From NCBI RefSeq assembly GCF_001425605.1, contig NZ_LMRG01000027.1, positions 70,001 through 134,000 on the forward strand: a stretch of 64,000 nucleotides of DNA, read 5' to 3'. The notes under the pieces were generated by a model that made no database searches, had not been told where the DNA came from, and saw only the letters and a list, made by a program, of their open reading frames with translations. The translations under genes and the position numbers were made by a program. The stretch comes from Rhizobium sp. Leaf453 (GTDB taxonomy: Bacteria; Pseudomonadota; Alphaproteobacteria; Rhizobiales; Rhizobiaceae). Position 1 is the stretch's first letter; every line of letters starts with the position of its first letter. Shown piece by piece: positions 7,924 through 19,199 of the stretch.

Positions 7924-8526
7924 ATGAAAACCGCCAGCAATCATCGTCAGGCCGATTATCCCATCGAGCCGAGCTTTCTCAACCGTTGGTCCCCGCGCGC
8001 TTTCACCGCCGAAACCATTTCCGAAACCGAACTTCTGACCATTCTCGAAGCCGGCCGCTGGGCGCCTTCGGCGTTCAATTCGCAGCCCTGGCGCTTCGTC
8101 TATGCACTGCGTGATACGCCGGAATGGGACAAGCTCTTCCCCATCCTCGTCGAGTTCAATCAGGGCTGGGCGAAGTCCGCCTCTGCGCTCGTCATCATGA
8201 TCTCGAAAACGCACTTTACTGCGCCCGGTTCCGATGAAGCCAAGCTTTCGCATAGCCACAGCTTCGACACTGGTGCCGCTTGGGGTGCGATCGCCCATCA
8301 GGCCCAGCTTCTCGGCTTCCAGGCCCATGGCATGACCGGCCTCAATTTCGACAAGGCCATCGAAATTCTCGGCCTGCCGGAAGGTTACCGCGTCGAAGCC
8401 GCCGCTGCCATTGGCCGTCTCGGCGACAAGGCCCAGCTGCCCGACTATCTGCAGGCTCGCGAAACGCCAAGCCCGCGCCGGGCGCTTTCCGAACTCGCCT
8501 TCAACGGCACGTTCAAGGCAGACTGA
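7924..8526 (+). CDS. Nitroreductase-family FMN oxidoreductase
   Basis: 200 residues from the ATG preceded by AGGAAC at 8 bases; an earlier ATG at 7894 lacks a site. The N-terminal RWSPRAF and GRWAPSAFNSQPWRF are the FMN-binding signatures of the nitroreductase superfamily, and GAAWGAIAHQAQLLGFQAHGM is the following conserved helix. Such homodimeric cytoplasmic flavoproteins reduce nitroaromatics, quinones or enals with NAD(P)H; the natural substrate is unknown. It is a single gene divergent from gabD and followed by a RIME-like repeat. Confidence 0.87.
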   Translation: MKTASNHRQADYPIEPSFLNRWSPRAFTAETISETELLTILEAGRWAPSAFNSQPWRFVYALRDTPEWDKLFPILVEFNQGWAKSASALVIMISKTHFTAPGSDEAKLSHSHSFDTGAAWGAIAHQAQLLGFQAHGMTGLNFDKAIEILGLPEGYRVEAAAAIGRLGDKAQLPDYLQARETPSPRRALSELAFNGTFKAD

Positions 8527-8547
8527 TAAGCCTGCCACTCACGCCCA

Positions 8548-8664
8548 CCGTCATCCTCGCCCTTGTGGCGGGGATCCAGCGGCCCGACGTCCGTCGGGTC
8601 AAAAAACTCTTTCAGCTCAAGAACATGAGCTTGTTGGATTCCTGTGACAAGCACAGGAATGAGG
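8548..8664 (-). repeat. RIME-like modular intergenic repeat, copy 2
   Basis: Same modules as copy 1 in the opposite orientation: starts CCGTCATCCTCGCCC with GGCGGGGATCCAG, has a central GACGTCCGTCGGGTC, and ends with GATTCCTGTGACAAGCACAGG. It begins 22 bases after the nitroreductase stop. Confidence 0.75.
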
Positions 8665-8732
8665 GAAGAGATGGTTACCGCAGATTGCCCGAGGTGACTT
8701 TCAAAATCTCCAGAAATAACTTTATAAAAGCA

Positions 8733-8756
8733 AAATGGCGCCTTTCGGCGCCATTT
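8733..8756. terminator. gyrB terminator
   Basis: A perfect 10-base stem (AAATGGCGCC/GGCGCCATTT, loop TTTC), 25 bases after the gyrB stop. On the minus strand the T-rich tail TTTTGCTTTTA follows, so it is mainly a gyrB terminator. Confidence 0.85.
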
Positions 8757-8781
8757 CTATTTCCACGGATGCAACGCCCGA

Positions 8782-11277
<2,496 letters not shown>

Positions 11278-11366
11278 TCAGACCTTGATGGCCTTCCCCG
11301 AATATAGGGATTTTGTCGATAGTTCCAAATCCCGTGCCGCCCGAAAGCGGCATAAATCAGGGGATT

Positions 11367-11741
11367 TCACACTTCCTTATCAGGAAAACGGGCTTTTTCC
11401 AAAACATCTTCCAGAAGGCGGATGGTTTCGCCGGACAGGCCGCGAATTCGCCCTGCCAGCCGGTTGGCGAAGGCCGTATGCGCTGGCGACAATCCCGACG
11501 TATCGAGCACGGCCTTGGGGTCGGAAAGTGCGGCAATGCCGAAGAGTTCGTCGGCATCATCCCAGATGACATGGAAATATCCGGCCACCCTTTGCAGGAA
11601 TTCGAAGCTCGGCGCGCCGCGCTTGCCATGTTCGAGCGCAGAAAGATAGGCGGGGGAAACACCGATGGCGGCCGCCATCTGTTTCTGCGAGATGCCCCTC
11701 TCGGCCCGCAGCCGATGCATCGCCTCGCCGAACGGCGTCAT
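11367..11741 (-). CDS. XRE-family helix-turn-helix regulator
   Basis: 124 residues. An N-terminal HTH_3 domain (residues about 5-65) reads RGISQKQMAAAIGVSPAYLS then LEHGKRGAPSFEFLQRVAGY. The C-terminal half is short, helical and without a recognisable ligand domain. The start ATG overlaps the stop of the Smr gene (ATGA), so it is translationally coupled and is the last gene of timA-mltA-smr-XRE. Its target is unknown; control of its own operon is possible but nothing in the sequence proves it. Confidence 0.85.
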   Translation of the reverse strand: MTPFGEAMHRLRAERGISQKQMAAAIGVSPAYLSALEHGKRGAPSFEFLQRVAGYFHVIWDDADELFGIAALSDPKAVLDTSGLSPAHTAFANRLAGRIRGLSGETIRLLEDVLEKARFPDKEV

Positions 11742-12304
11742 GGCGACGGACCCCTTTTCGACAGGCGCACATAGAGCGCGCCGTCACCACCATGATTGCG
11801 GGCCGCCGGTTCATAGGACGAGATCAGCATGCGGAACTCGGGCAAGGCAAACCACATCGGCACCGCACGCTTCAGCGCGCCGTCACTGCCGAGCGAGGTA
11901 CCCTTTCCGGTGATGACCAATACGTGTCTCAGACCGCGATCATGGGCGCGCATCAGGAAATGCAGCAGGAAACCATGCGCCTCGCTCTGGATCATGCCAT
12001 GCAGGTCGATCCGCGCCTCAATGGCCAGATGCCCCTTGGCGAGCTTGCGCTTCACGGGCTTTTCCAGCGGATGATGAACCTTTGCGGTTTTCTTGGGGGC
12101 CTCGACCGGCGCTTCGCCAAAAGCCTCCAGCAGCGACTTGCCTTCACGGATCGCCGGCATCACCATTTTTTCCGGCACCGGTTCAGGCTTCGGTTCTTCG
12201 AAGTCGGCAAACTCTTCCATCCGGCCCGGAAGCGGGCGCGTGGTGCGGGCGACCTTGCCCCAGAGAATCCTGTCCTCGCCGCTGAGCGTTTTTCCCTTAG
12301 CCAT
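11738..12304 (-). CDS. Smr-domain protein (MutS2-type small nuclease domain)
   Basis: 188 residues from MAKGKTLSGEDRILWGKVART. The N-terminal half is charged and Pro/Glu-rich, probably flexible. The Smr domain occupies about residues 90-180 with IDLHGMIQSEAHGFLLHF, HVLVITGKGTS and a terminal GGDGALYVRL. LDLHG and TGKG are the hallmark motifs of Smr endonuclease domains, which cut branched DNA or, in SmrB, collided-ribosome mRNA. The start overlaps the mltA stop by 8 bases and the stop overlaps the XRE start by 4, so it is coupled on both sides. The exact substrate is unknown. Confidence 0.88.
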   Translation of the reverse strand: MAKGKTLSGEDRILWGKVARTTRPLPGRMEEFADFEEPKPEPVPEKMVMPAIREGKSLLEAFGEAPVEAPKKTAKVHHPLEKPVKRKLAKGHLAIEARIDLHGMIQSEAHGFLLHFLMRAHDRGLRHVLVITGKGTSLGSDGALKRAVPMWFALPEFRMLISSYEPAARNHGGDGALYVRLSKRGPSP

Positions 12305-13406
12305 GGCCGTATCGTGCCGCCGCGGCCTTCGGGATGAAAATGAAAAAGTCCGCATCGTTGCGGACAGCACCGGCCAGTCTTCCGGCCTCGTCGCCGGAGC
12401 CGGTGAAGATATCACCGCGCGCCGGCCCGACGATCGCCGAGCCGGTGTCGAGCGCCAGCATCAGCCGGCGAAACGGACGGCCGCCCTCGATCGAGGTCAG
12501 GCTGTCGCTGGAAATGAAGAAGGGCGTGCCGAACGTATGGATCAGCCGGTCGACGGCAAGTGAGCGCCCGGGCTCCAGCGCGACCTTGGCGGCGGCCACC
12601 GGTCCAAGCCCGGTATCATCCACTGCCGCCTCGCGGAAGAAGATGAAGGATCGATTGTGCCAGAGAACCTCGTCGGCCTCATCCGGATGATCGTCCAGCC
12701 ACTGCTTGATCGTCTGCATCGAAACCGTTGCCGCATCGATCTTGCCGCGATCGATCAGCAGCCGGCCAGTCGCCGAAAAGTAATGCCCGGTCTTGGCCGC
12801 GTAGGTGACCCGCGTCATCGATCCATCGGGAAAGACCAGCCGGGCGGCGCCCTGAACATGCGCGAAGAAGACATCCGTCTTGGATTTCGCATAAGCGATC
12901 TCCAGTCCGCGTCCGGCAAGATAGCCTTGCTCGATCGCCTTGCGGTCGGGGTATTCGTCGATAACACCGTCGGTCATCTGGCCGAAGGCAAAATAGGGGT
13001 CCATGCCCTCCGGCCGGTTGCCGTCGTCGATATCGACGAGATCGTCCGGTCGGCGATAGAATGGGAAGCGGAATGTCTCATCCTTCGTCGCGCTGACCCG
13101 AACTTCCGGCTCGAAGAAGGCGGTGACGAAACCGGGCTTGCCATCGTGACGGACGATTCTGAAGGGAACGAACTGCTCTTCGAAGAAAGCTATCGCACCT
13201 GCTGCGTTGCCCTGGTCAACATGACGGGCCGCCGCATAGGCTGGCATCAGGTCAGCGGATGAGATGCCCAGTGACGCAGTCTTGTGCGGCTTGACGGTTG
13301 TCACTTGCTGGCGACAGCGCTCGAGCGCGGACAGAAGCGGGGACGGATCGTCGGCATGCCAACCGGGAAGGTCGGAAAATTCGACCCGTTGCAAATCGAA
13401 ATCCAT
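12297..13406 (-). CDS. mltA: Membrane-bound lytic murein transglycosylase A family
   Basis: 369 residues. The MltA beta-barrel domain spans about residues 90-250 (GFVTAFFEPEVRVSA, FPFYRRPDDLV, DPYFAFGQMTDG). The 3D domain near the C-terminus reads LMLALDTGSAIVGPARGDIF, containing the conserved catalytic Asp of MltA. It cleaves the MurNAc-GlcNAc bond with 1,6-anhydro product formation. The start MDFDLQRVEFSDLPGWHADD has no signal peptide or lipobox and the in-frame upstream stretch has no usable start codon. It follows timA by 40 bases and is coupled to smr. Confidence 0.9.
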   Translation of the reverse strand: MDFDLQRVEFSDLPGWHADDPSPLLSALERCRQQVTTVKPHKTASLGISSADLMPAYAAARHVDQGNAAGAIAFFEEQFVPFRIVRHDGKPGFVTAFFEPEVRVSATKDETFRFPFYRRPDDLVDIDDGNRPEGMDPYFAFGQMTDGVIDEYPDRKAIEQGYLAGRGLEIAYAKSKTDVFFAHVQGAARLVFPDGSMTRVTYAAKTGHYFSATGRLLIDRGKIDAATVSMQTIKQWLDDHPDEADEVLWHNRSFIFFREAAVDDTGLGPVAAAKVALEPGRSLAVDRLIHTFGTPFFISSDSLTSIEGGRPFRRLMLALDTGSAIVGPARGDIFTGSGDEAGRLAGAVRNDADFFIFIPKAAAARYGHG

Positions 13407-13446
13407 CGCCGCCAGTCCCGTATCCGCGCCCCGTAATCGTGTCAGA

Positions 13447-14145
13447 TCAGTTTTCCGATTCCGTCGCGATCAGCTTCCAGTTCGGATCGCGCGAGCGGGT
13501 ATCCCGGGAGAAGGTCCAGAGGTCGTTCACCTCGGAGACGGCCTCGGCGTCGCCGTCGACGATCGCGCCGGCCTTGTCATAGGTTGCCGAAATCAGCTGG
13601 CTGACGATGCGCACCGTAATACTCGCCTCGCTGTCCTTGACCTCGGCATGGACCAGATCCGCCTTCTCGATGCCGACAAAGGTGGACTTGACCAGTTCGC
13701 CCTTGTTTTCCCGCTCGGAAATGGCCGCATCGAAGCCTTCATAGACTTCGCGCGACAGGAGATCCTTCAACCGCTTGCGATCACCGTCGGCGAACGCCAT
13801 GACGATCATCTCGTATGCCGCCTTGGCGCCATTGACGAATTCCTTCGGGTCGAAACCCGGATCGGCATCCACGAGACGACGCAGCCCGTCATTCAGCGGC
13901 GTGCCCGCCTTGGTGAATGCATCGATTGCCGCATAACGCGAAATCTCTTCGCCCGCGCCGTCGCGTCGGGGCAATTGCACGACCTTGCCGGATGCTTCGG
14001 GGCCATCGGCTGCATCCCGCGGCGAATAGGGGTCCATCGGCGGGCGTTCGTTGCCCGTCCTTTTGCCCAGCACACTGCGCAGTTGAAGAAAGATGATCAC
14101 CGCAGCGACCAGGAAAAATAATGTGACGAAGTCGAAAGAGCCCAT
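13447..14145 (-). CDS. timA: TimA/Tim44-like membrane protein
   Basis: 232 residues from MGSFDFVTLFFLVAAVIIF; a GTG two codons upstream is the alternative start. One N-terminal transmembrane helix (residues about 4-22) is followed by a polar Pro-rich linker (GNERPPMDPYSP). A Tim44 domain occupies about residues 75-230 (GFDPKEFVNGAKAAYEMIV, LKDLLSREVYEGFDAAI, VNDLWTFSRDTRSRDPNWKL). Alphaproteobacterial TimA is the bacterial relative of mitochondrial Tim44 and is an inner-membrane protein facing the cytoplasm. It is the first gene of the timA-mltA-smr-XRE operon and lies beside secB and fxsA on the other strand. Confidence 0.9.
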   Translation of the reverse strand: MGSFDFVTLFFLVAAVIIFLQLRSVLGKRTGNERPPMDPYSPRDAADGPEASGKVVQLPRRDGAGEEISRYAAIDAFTKAGTPLNDGLRRLVDADPGFDPKEFVNGAKAAYEMIVMAFADGDRKRLKDLLSREVYEGFDAAISERENKGELVKSTFVGIEKADLVHAEVKDSEASITVRIVSQLISATYDKAGAIVDGDAEAVSEVNDLWTFSRDTRSRDPNWKLIATESEN

Positions 14146-14274
14146 TTCCACCCAGAACCGCTGTTAATATGCCGTGCGATCATCCCATATAGTCTGCATG
14201 GCCCGATCATTCAAATGGCTATATCACTTCTTTGCAATTGCCGGTCCTCTTCGGACCTCATCATTTCACCCTGA

Positions 14275-14802
14275 ATGGAAACCATGCGTGCTCTGATCAT
14301 TCCCATCCTTTTCCTGCTGATGCCGCTTGCGGAGATTGCCGCCTTCATTTTCGTCGGCCGCGAGGTCGGTGTCGGTACGACACTTCTTCTGGTCCTTGCG
14401 AGCGCCGTCGTTGGCGCCGTGCTGCTGCGCATCCAGGGATTTGGCGTCTTGAGAAAAATCCAGCAGGCATCCCAGGCCGGCGGCGATCCCGGGCGCCAAC
14501 TGGTGCATGGCGTCATGATCGTCATTGCTGCCTTCCTGCTGATCATCCCCGGCTTCATCAGCGATATCATCGGCCTTCTGCTCTTCATTCCGGCGATCCG
14601 CGATCTCGGCTGGTCGCTGATCAAGAGCCGCCTGACCATCGTGACGACGGGCGCCAGCCCGTTCTCGCGCGGCCCGCAACCCGACCAGGGCGCATGGCGG
14701 CGATCTTCCGGGCCGCAGGTCATCGATCTCGATGACGACGAGTTTTCGCGCAGCGAAGGCCACGGCAAAGCCGATCCAAACGAGCGCGACCGGTTGAAGT
14801 GA
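14275..14802 (+). CDS. fxsA: FxsA-family membrane protein
   Basis: 175 residues with three to four hydrophobic helices in the first 120: about 5-27, 32-50, 80-100 and 100-115 (LIIPGFISDIIGLLLFIPAIR). The signature of FxsA proteins, EIAAFIFVGREVGVGTTLL and a late PGFISD motif, is present; the C-terminus is polar. E. coli FxsA overproduction relieves F exclusion of phage T7; the native role is unknown. ATG at 14284 (MRALIIPI) is an alternative start. It diverges from timA and precedes secB by 78 bases. Confidence 0.9.
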   Translation: METMRALIIPILFLLMPLAEIAAFIFVGREVGVGTTLLLVLASAVVGAVLLRIQGFGVLRKIQQASQAGGDPGRQLVHGVMIVIAAFLLIIPGFISDIIGLLLFIPAIRDLGWSLIKSRLTIVTTGASPFSRGPQPDQGAWRRSSGPQVIDLDDDEFSRSEGHGKADPNERDRLK

Positions 14803-14880
14803 CGGGGGTTGGCCGGGTTGTAAGGCCTTTCGCTAAATGCTAGATGGCGTCAGCAATTCATGTCCGAAGGAAAAGGCCTT

Positions 14881-15372
14881 ATGACCGATACCGCAACCAC
14901 ACCGAATGGCGGCGCTGCTGAAAGCCCGTCCCTGAACATCCTGGCCCAGTACATCAAGGACCTTTCCTTTGAAAACCCGGGTGCGCCGCGTTCGCTTCAG
15001 GCACGCGACAAGGCTCCGTCGATCAATATCAACGTCAACGTCAACGCCAATCCGCTTTCGGAAACCGAGTTCGACGTCATCCTGACACTGAACGCCGAAG
15101 CCAAGGATGGTGACAAGACCGTATTCAACGTCGAGCTGGCCTATGGCGGCGTCTTCCGCGTTGCCGGCTTCCCGCAGGAGCACATGCTGCCGCTGCTCTT
15201 CATCGAGTGCCCGCGCCTGCTCTTCCCGTTCGCCCGTCAGATCGTTTCCGACGCGACGCGCAACGGCGGCTTCCCGCCGCTGATGATCGACCCGATCGAT
15301 TTCGCCCAGATGTTCACGCAGCGCATGGCCGAAGAAAAGGTTCGTTCGCAGGTTTCGGCGAACACCAACTGA
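14881..15372 (+). CDS. secB: Protein-export chaperone SecB
   Basis: 163 residues from [11 protein letters not shown], chosen because AAGGAAAAGG lies just upstream; an ATG 21 bases earlier is in frame. The SecB fold is clear: [16 protein letters not shown], a beta-rich core with [14 protein letters not shown], and [20 protein letters not shown]. SecB is a cytoplasmic tetramer that keeps preproteins unfolded and hands them to SecA. A terminator follows and it converges with dnaQ. Confidence 0.96.
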   Translation: MTDTATTPNGGAAESPSLNILAQYIKDLSFENPGAPRSLQARDKAPSININVNVNANPLSETEFDVILTLNAEAKDGDKTVFNVELAYGGVFRVAGFPQEHMLPLLFIECPRLLFPFARQIVSDATRNGGFPPLMIDPIDFAQMFTQRMAEEKVRSQVSANTN

Positions 15373-15398
15373 CCCCTGTCGATCAGAACAAGCCTTTC

Positions 15399-15429
15399 AA
15401 TGCCCGGTCCTCGACCGGGCATTTTCATT
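15399..15429 (+). terminator. secB terminator
   Basis: An 11-base perfect stem (AATGCCCGGTC/GACCGGGCATT, loop CTC) followed by TTCATTT, 26 bases after the secB stop. The hairpin also lies just past the end of the convergent dnaQ gene. Confidence 0.88.
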
Positions 15430-16132
15430 TCGGCGAACCGTATTTCGCCCAGATTGCTTTCTGACCCATCTTGGCCACCAGCGCGGCATGCGCCTCGCTT
15501 TCCTGCTCGCTCAACCGCGGAGCCAGTGAACGCGGACGCTGACCGGTCGTGACAACGACATCGTCTGCCTCCGTCGCCTGACCCCGACTGTCGCCGCTCT
15601 GCAGGCCGAAGGTCGTCTGCCGTCCACCAATCAGCTCGATATAAACTTCCGCCAGCAACTCGGAGTCGAGCAGCGCGCCGTGCTTGGTGCGGTGCGAGTT
15701 GTCGACGCCATAGCGGCGGCAGAGCGCATCGAGCGAATTCGGTCCCATCGGATGCTTGCGGCGGGCAAGCGCCAGCGTATCCGTCACCATGTCATTGGTC
15801 ACCGGCGGCCGGCCAAGACGCGCGAACTCGGCATTGATGAAGCCCATGTCGAAGGTCGCGTTGTGCGCCACCCAACGGGCATCACCGAAAAAGTCGATCA
15901 GATCCTCGACAATCTCGGCAAAGGTCGGCTTGTCCTTCAGGAACTCGTCGGTGATGCCGTGAACGGCAAGCGCGTCCGGATGGACCTGCTTGTCGACCGG
16001 GTTGATATAGACGTGAAAGGTGCGGCCAGTCGGAAAGTGATTGTCGAGCTCGATGCCGCCAATTTCGATGACGCGATCCTGCTTGTTGTCGAGGCCCGTC
16101 GTTTCCGTATCGAAGATGATCTCGCGCATCAT
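15425..16132 (-). CDS. dnaQ: DNA polymerase III epsilon subunit (proofreading exonuclease)
   Basis: 235 residues. All DEDDh exonuclease motifs are present: Asp8 and Glu10 in FDTETTGL, Asp95 in HNATFD, and His151 with Asp156 in HGALLD. The C-terminal tail (about residues 180-235) is polar and would bind the polymerase alpha subunit. It proofreads in the replicative holoenzyme. The start ATGATG overlaps the coaE stop (TGA at 16129-16131), so coaE and dnaQ are translationally coupled. It is the last gene of the ppsR-maf-aroE-coaE-dnaQ run next to the proposed origin. Confidence 0.96.
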   Translation of the reverse strand: MMREIIFDTETTGLDNKQDRVIEIGGIELDNHFPTGRTFHVYINPVDKQVHPDALAVHGITDEFLKDKPTFAEIVEDLIDFFGDARWVAHNATFDMGFINAEFARLGRPPVTNDMVTDTLALARRKHPMGPNSLDALCRRYGVDNSHRTKHGALLDSELLAEVYIELIGGRQTTFGLQSGDSRGQATEADDVVVTTGQRPRSLAPRLSEQESEAHAALVAKMGQKAIWAKYGSPK

Positions 16133-16722
16133 GACCTCTCTTGCTGTGTCAATGTCCGGACGATCGCCGCCGCCTGGTCGCGGGCCGAATCAAGTCCATG
16201 GCCGGTATCGATGATGTAATCGGCTTTCGCCCGTTTTTCAGCATCGGGAACCTGGCGCGACAGGATCAGGGCGAATTTTTCCGCCGTCATCCCCGGTCTT
16301 TTCATCACCCGATCCTTCTGGATCTCCGGATCACAGGTGACAACGGCGACCGCATCGACACGGTCCTGCCCGTTCGTTTCGAACAGAAGCGGGATATCGA
16401 GCAACACGAGCGGCGCGCCGGCGGCTTGGTGATGCGCGAGAAACGCTTTCTCTTTTTCCCGCACCAGCGGATGCACGATGGCTTCGAGTGTCTTGAACAG
16501 CGACGGATCGGCGGCAAGCTGGCGGGACAGTTCCGACCTATCGACCTTGCCTTCAGATGTAGCTCCGGGAAAGGACACCCCGATCGGTGCGACCGCTTCT
16601 CCCTGATAGAGCGCATGTACAACCGCATCCGCATCGTTCACGGGAACACCAAGCTCGGCGAACATTGCCGCCGTTGTGGACTTGCCCATGCCGATCGATC
16701 CGGTGAGGCCAAGGACAATCAT
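16129..16722 (-). CDS. coaE: Dephospho-CoA kinase
   Basis: 197 residues. P-loop [14 protein letters not shown] at the N-terminus, [10 protein letters not shown] as the substrate-binding acidic motif, and [10 protein letters not shown], typical of CoaE. It phosphorylates the 3' hydroxyl of dephospho-CoA, the last step of CoA synthesis. The ATG overlaps the aroE stop by 4 bases and its own stop overlaps dnaQ, so three genes are coupled in series. The order aroE-coaE-dnaQ near the origin is common in Alphaproteobacteria. Confidence 0.96.
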   Translation of the reverse strand: MIVLGLTGSIGMGKSTTAAMFAELGVPVNDADAVVHALYQGEAVAPIGVSFPGATSEGKVDRSELSRQLAADPSLFKTLEAIVHPLVREKEKAFLAHHQAAGAPLVLLDIPLLFETNGQDRVDAVAVVTCDPEIQKDRVMKRPGMTAEKFALILSRQVPDAEKRAKADYIIDTGHGLDSARDQAAAIVRTLTQQERS

Positions 16723-17582
16723 GCGTGGCTGGCCATGTCGTTGATGATGATCTGCCGAAGGGTCGCATCGACAGTCGGTCGCTGTCCGAACCATTTTTCG
16801 AAACCGGGCGCCGCCTGATGCAGAAGCATCCCCAGACCATCGACAATGGTGAAACCCTGCGCCTCGGCCTGCGCGAGGATCGGCGTCTTCAGCGGCACAT
16901 AGACGATATCGGTGACAACACTGCCGAACCGCATCCGGGTGAAGTCGATCTGCGGCACGTCCGTCCCGTCCATACCGAGCGACGTCGTGTTGATGAACAG
17001 GCCGGCGTCCTGCATCACTTCGGCAATGGCTTCCATCGGCTGCGCATGAACGGTCCGCCGCCCGAAGCGGTCTCCAAGCTCCTGCGCCCGCGCCACTGTA
17101 CGATTGACCACATGGATGGTTTTCACGCCGCGATCCCGCACCGCCTGGATGATGGCACGGCTGGCGCCACCTGCCCCGAGCACGACGGCGGTGGAACAGC
17201 TGTCCCATCCTGGTGCCCGCTCATCGAGATTGGCGGTGAAACCATGGCCATCCGTGTTGGTCGCGTTGATCTTACCGTCCTCGACCCACAGCGTGTTGCT
17301 CGCGCCGAGTTCGGTGCTGAGTTCGTCCGGTCGGTCGGCCAGAGAGAAAGCCAGTTCCTTGTGCGGGATGGTGACATTGCCGCCCCTGAAACCGGAACTG
17401 CCATCCCGCAACGCATTGATGAAATCGGGAAACGACGCCGGCGCGACTTCCTGCGCCCGGTAGCTGCCCTCGATTCCGAGCTGTTTCAGCCAGTATCCAT
17501 GGATCAACGGCGAGCGCGAATGCTTGATCGGATAGCCCGTAACGAAGGCATGGTTAACAAATGTTTCACGTGAATCACGCAT
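16719..17582 (-). CDS. aroE: Shikimate dehydrogenase
   Basis: 287 residues. Shikimate site [11 protein letters not shown], catalytic Lys in NVTIPHKE, Asp in TNTDGHGF, and the NADP Rossmann loop [10 protein letters not shown] followed by NRTVARA. It reduces 3-dehydroshikimate with NADPH. The first codons [11 protein letters not shown] are encoded by a parS-like 16-mer at 17562-17577, which makes the N-terminus longer than in most AroE proteins. Its start overlaps the maf stop by 8 bases. Confidence 0.95.
   Translation of the reverse strand: MRDSRETFVNHAFVTGYPIKHSRSPLIHGYWLKQLGIEGSYRAQEVAPASFPDFINALRDGSSGFRGGNVTIPHKELAFSLADRPDELSTELGASNTLWVEDGKINATNTDGHGFTANLDERAPGWDSCSTAVVLGAGGASRAIIQAVRDRGVKTIHVVNRTVARAQELGDRFGRRTVHAQPMEAIAEVMQDAGLFINTTSLGMDGTDVPQIDFTRMRFGSVVTDIVYVPLKTPILAQAEAQGFTIVDGLGMLLHQAAPGFEKWFGQRPTVDATLRQIIINDMASHA
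17562..17577. promoter_or_regulatory. parS-like site 1
   Basis: TGTTTCACGTGAATCA, 15 of 16 matches to TGTTTCACGTGAAACA, the ParB-binding parS consensus. It lies inside the first codons of aroE, 1.5 kb from the left edge of the proposed origin, and is read on the minus strand as DSRET. Confidence 0.75.
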
Positions 17583-18174
17583 CGATCACCCCCAACTCTC
17601 GGAGCTTGGCAAGAAGCGGCAACATCGGCAGGCCGAGGATCGTGAAGTAATCCCCCTCGATCCCGTCGAACAGCTGGATGCCCTCTCCCTCCAGCTGATA
17701 GGCGCCGACGCTCGACAGCGCCTTGTCGCCAACGCGAGCGAGATGCCGGTCGATGAAATCCGCCGTCAGTGCCCGCACCGACATTTTCGCTGAAGACACA
17801 TGTTTCCAGAGGACATCATTATCCCGCGTCAGAACGATTGCGCTGTTCAGTTGATGGACGGCTCCGGAAAGCGAGAGCAGATGGCGGCGCGCTTCGTCCA
17901 TATCCCGTGGCTTGTGATAGACGCGCGGGCCGAGCGACATGGTCTGGTCCGAACCGATGACGAGATGTCCGGGAAAGTCCTGCCCGACATTCTTGGCCTT
18001 CGCTTCGGCCAGGACGAGGGCGACATCTTCCGGCGACAGTTTCTGTTCCTCGACCTCCGCTTCGATTGCCCGCTCATCGATATCGGCAGCCTTGGCCTGA
18101 TAGCGGATGCCGGCATTGTCCAGAAGCGTGCGACGGAACGGGCTCGCCGAGGCGAGAATAAGAGAGCCAGTCAT
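17575..18174 (-). CDS. maf: Maf-family nucleotide pyrophosphatase (YceF-like)
   Basis: 199 residues. [14 protein letters not shown] is the Maf N-terminal signature, [10 protein letters not shown] carries the catalytic Asp, and [20 protein letters not shown] then [10 protein letters not shown] complete the fold. The Ser-Asp-Gln motif places it with YceF-type m7GTP pyrophosphatases rather than the dTTP/UTP-type YhdE. It would clear modified nucleotides. It sits between ppsR (29 bases upstream) and aroE. Confidence 0.93.
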   Translation of the reverse strand: MTGSLILASASPFRRTLLDNAGIRYQAKAADIDERAIEAEVEEQKLSPEDVALVLAEAKAKNVGQDFPGHLVIGSDQTMSLGPRVYHKPRDMDEARRHLLSLSGAVHQLNSAIVLTRDNDVLWKHVSSAKMSVRALTADFIDRHLARVGDKALSSVGAYQLEGEGIQLFDGIEGDYFTILGLPMLPLLAKLRELGVIDA

Positions 18175-18203
18175 AATCTTGAATTCCCGATGGATGACTC
18201 GCC

Positions 18204-19028
18204 TTACCTCAGGCGTGGGCGCAGGGCAACGATCGCCGCTGCGGTTTCCTCGATCGAGCGGCGCGTCACGTCGATCATCGGCCAGTTGTTGCGGGCGCAG
18301 ATGGAACGCGCATATTTCAGCTCCTCCGTGATCGAAGCGCGATCGACATAATCTTCAGCGCGGTAATTATGGGCTGCGGTTCCCAGCACCCGATTCTGCC
18401 GCACCTGTGAAATCCGGTCGGCGGAGGCGATGAGTCCGACGACAAGCGGTTTCGTCGCTTCCGTCAATCGCTCCGGCAGGGGCACACCGACAACGATCGG
18501 AATATTGGCGGTCTTGATGCCGCGGTTGGCGAGATAGATACTCGTCGGGGTCTTCGAGGTCCGGCTGATACCGATCAGCACGACATCCGCATCGTTGAAA
18601 TCCGCCGGCAACTGTCCGTCGTCGTGATCCATGGTGAAGTTTAGAGCATCGATCCGCGCGAAATAATCGGCGTCCATCACATGCTGGGCGCCGGACCGCC
18701 GCCGCGACGTTGCGCCGAGATAGGACTGAAAGAGATCGATGATCGGATCGAGCACGGAGACACAGGGCAGTCCCATCTCCTTGCAGGTGGCATCGATGAT
18801 ATCGGCCAGTTCCCGATCGACGATCGTATAGAGCACGATCCCTGGCGCGCCATCGACGGCCTCCATCACCTGCATCAACTGCTTGCGATTGCGGATCAAG
18901 GGATAGACGTGCTCGAGCGCATGGGAGGACTGGAACTGCGCCGCCGCCGCCCGGCCCGCTGCGATCAGCGTTTCCCCCGTCGAGTCGGAAATCAGGTGCA
19001 GGTGGAAATAGTTTTTATGGTTCTCCAC
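18204..19028 (-). CDS. ppsR: Phosphoenolpyruvate synthase / PPDK regulatory kinase-phosphorylase (DUF299)
   Basis: 274 residues. The family start [14 protein letters not shown] and the central P-loop-like [18 protein letters not shown] (about residues 150-168) followed by [10 protein letters not shown] are diagnostic. Bacterial members use ADP to phosphorylate a Thr on PEP synthase or pyruvate phosphate dikinase and remove it with phosphate, switching gluconeogenic entry. The gene beside the origin in Caulobacter and Rickettsia (RP001 family) is of this type, as I recall, which supports the origin call. It is the first gene of the minus-strand run and diverges from hemE. Confidence 0.93.
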   Translation of the reverse strand: MENHKNYFHLHLISDSTGETLIAAGRAAAAQFQSSHALEHVYPLIRNRKQLMQVMEAVDGAPGIVLYTIVDRELADIIDATCKEMGLPCVSVLDPIIDLFQSYLGATSRRRSGAQHVMDADYFARIDALNFTMDHDDGQLPADFNDADVVLIGISRTSKTPTSIYLANRGIKTANIPIVVGVPLPERLTEATKPLVVGLIASADRISQVRQNRVLGTAAHNYRAEDYVDRASITEELKYARSICARNNWPMIDVTRRSIEETAAAIVALRPRLR

Positions 19029-19044
19029 GCTATTCTCCGAGGGC

Positions 19045-19053
19045 TGTTGATAA
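19045..19053 (-). other. DnaA box (TTATCAACA)
   Basis: TGTTGATAA on the plus strand; one mismatch to TTATCCACA. It is the box closest to ppsR. Confidence 0.55.
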
Positions 19054-19112
19054 ACCGGGATGACGAAAGCTAAGGACTGAGCGACGCCGAAGGCAAGGGG
19101 AAAACCGGCGAG

Positions 19113-19121
19113 TTATTCACA
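19113..19121 (+). other. DnaA box (TTATTCACA)
   Basis: One mismatch to TTATCCACA and fits the relaxed TTATNCACA consensus; same orientation as the perfect box 78 bases away. Confidence 0.65.
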
Positions 19122-19190
19122 ATCCGGATTCTCGGGAGGGCGGATTCGGGTGCTTGTGGAGAAGACTCATCGTCACGAGACGAGGAATCA

Positions 19191-19199
19191 TTATCCACA
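19191..19199 (+). other. DnaA box (TTATCCACA)
   Basis: Exact match to the strict DnaA-box consensus, immediately preceded by a GANTC site at 19185-19189. Confidence 0.8.
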
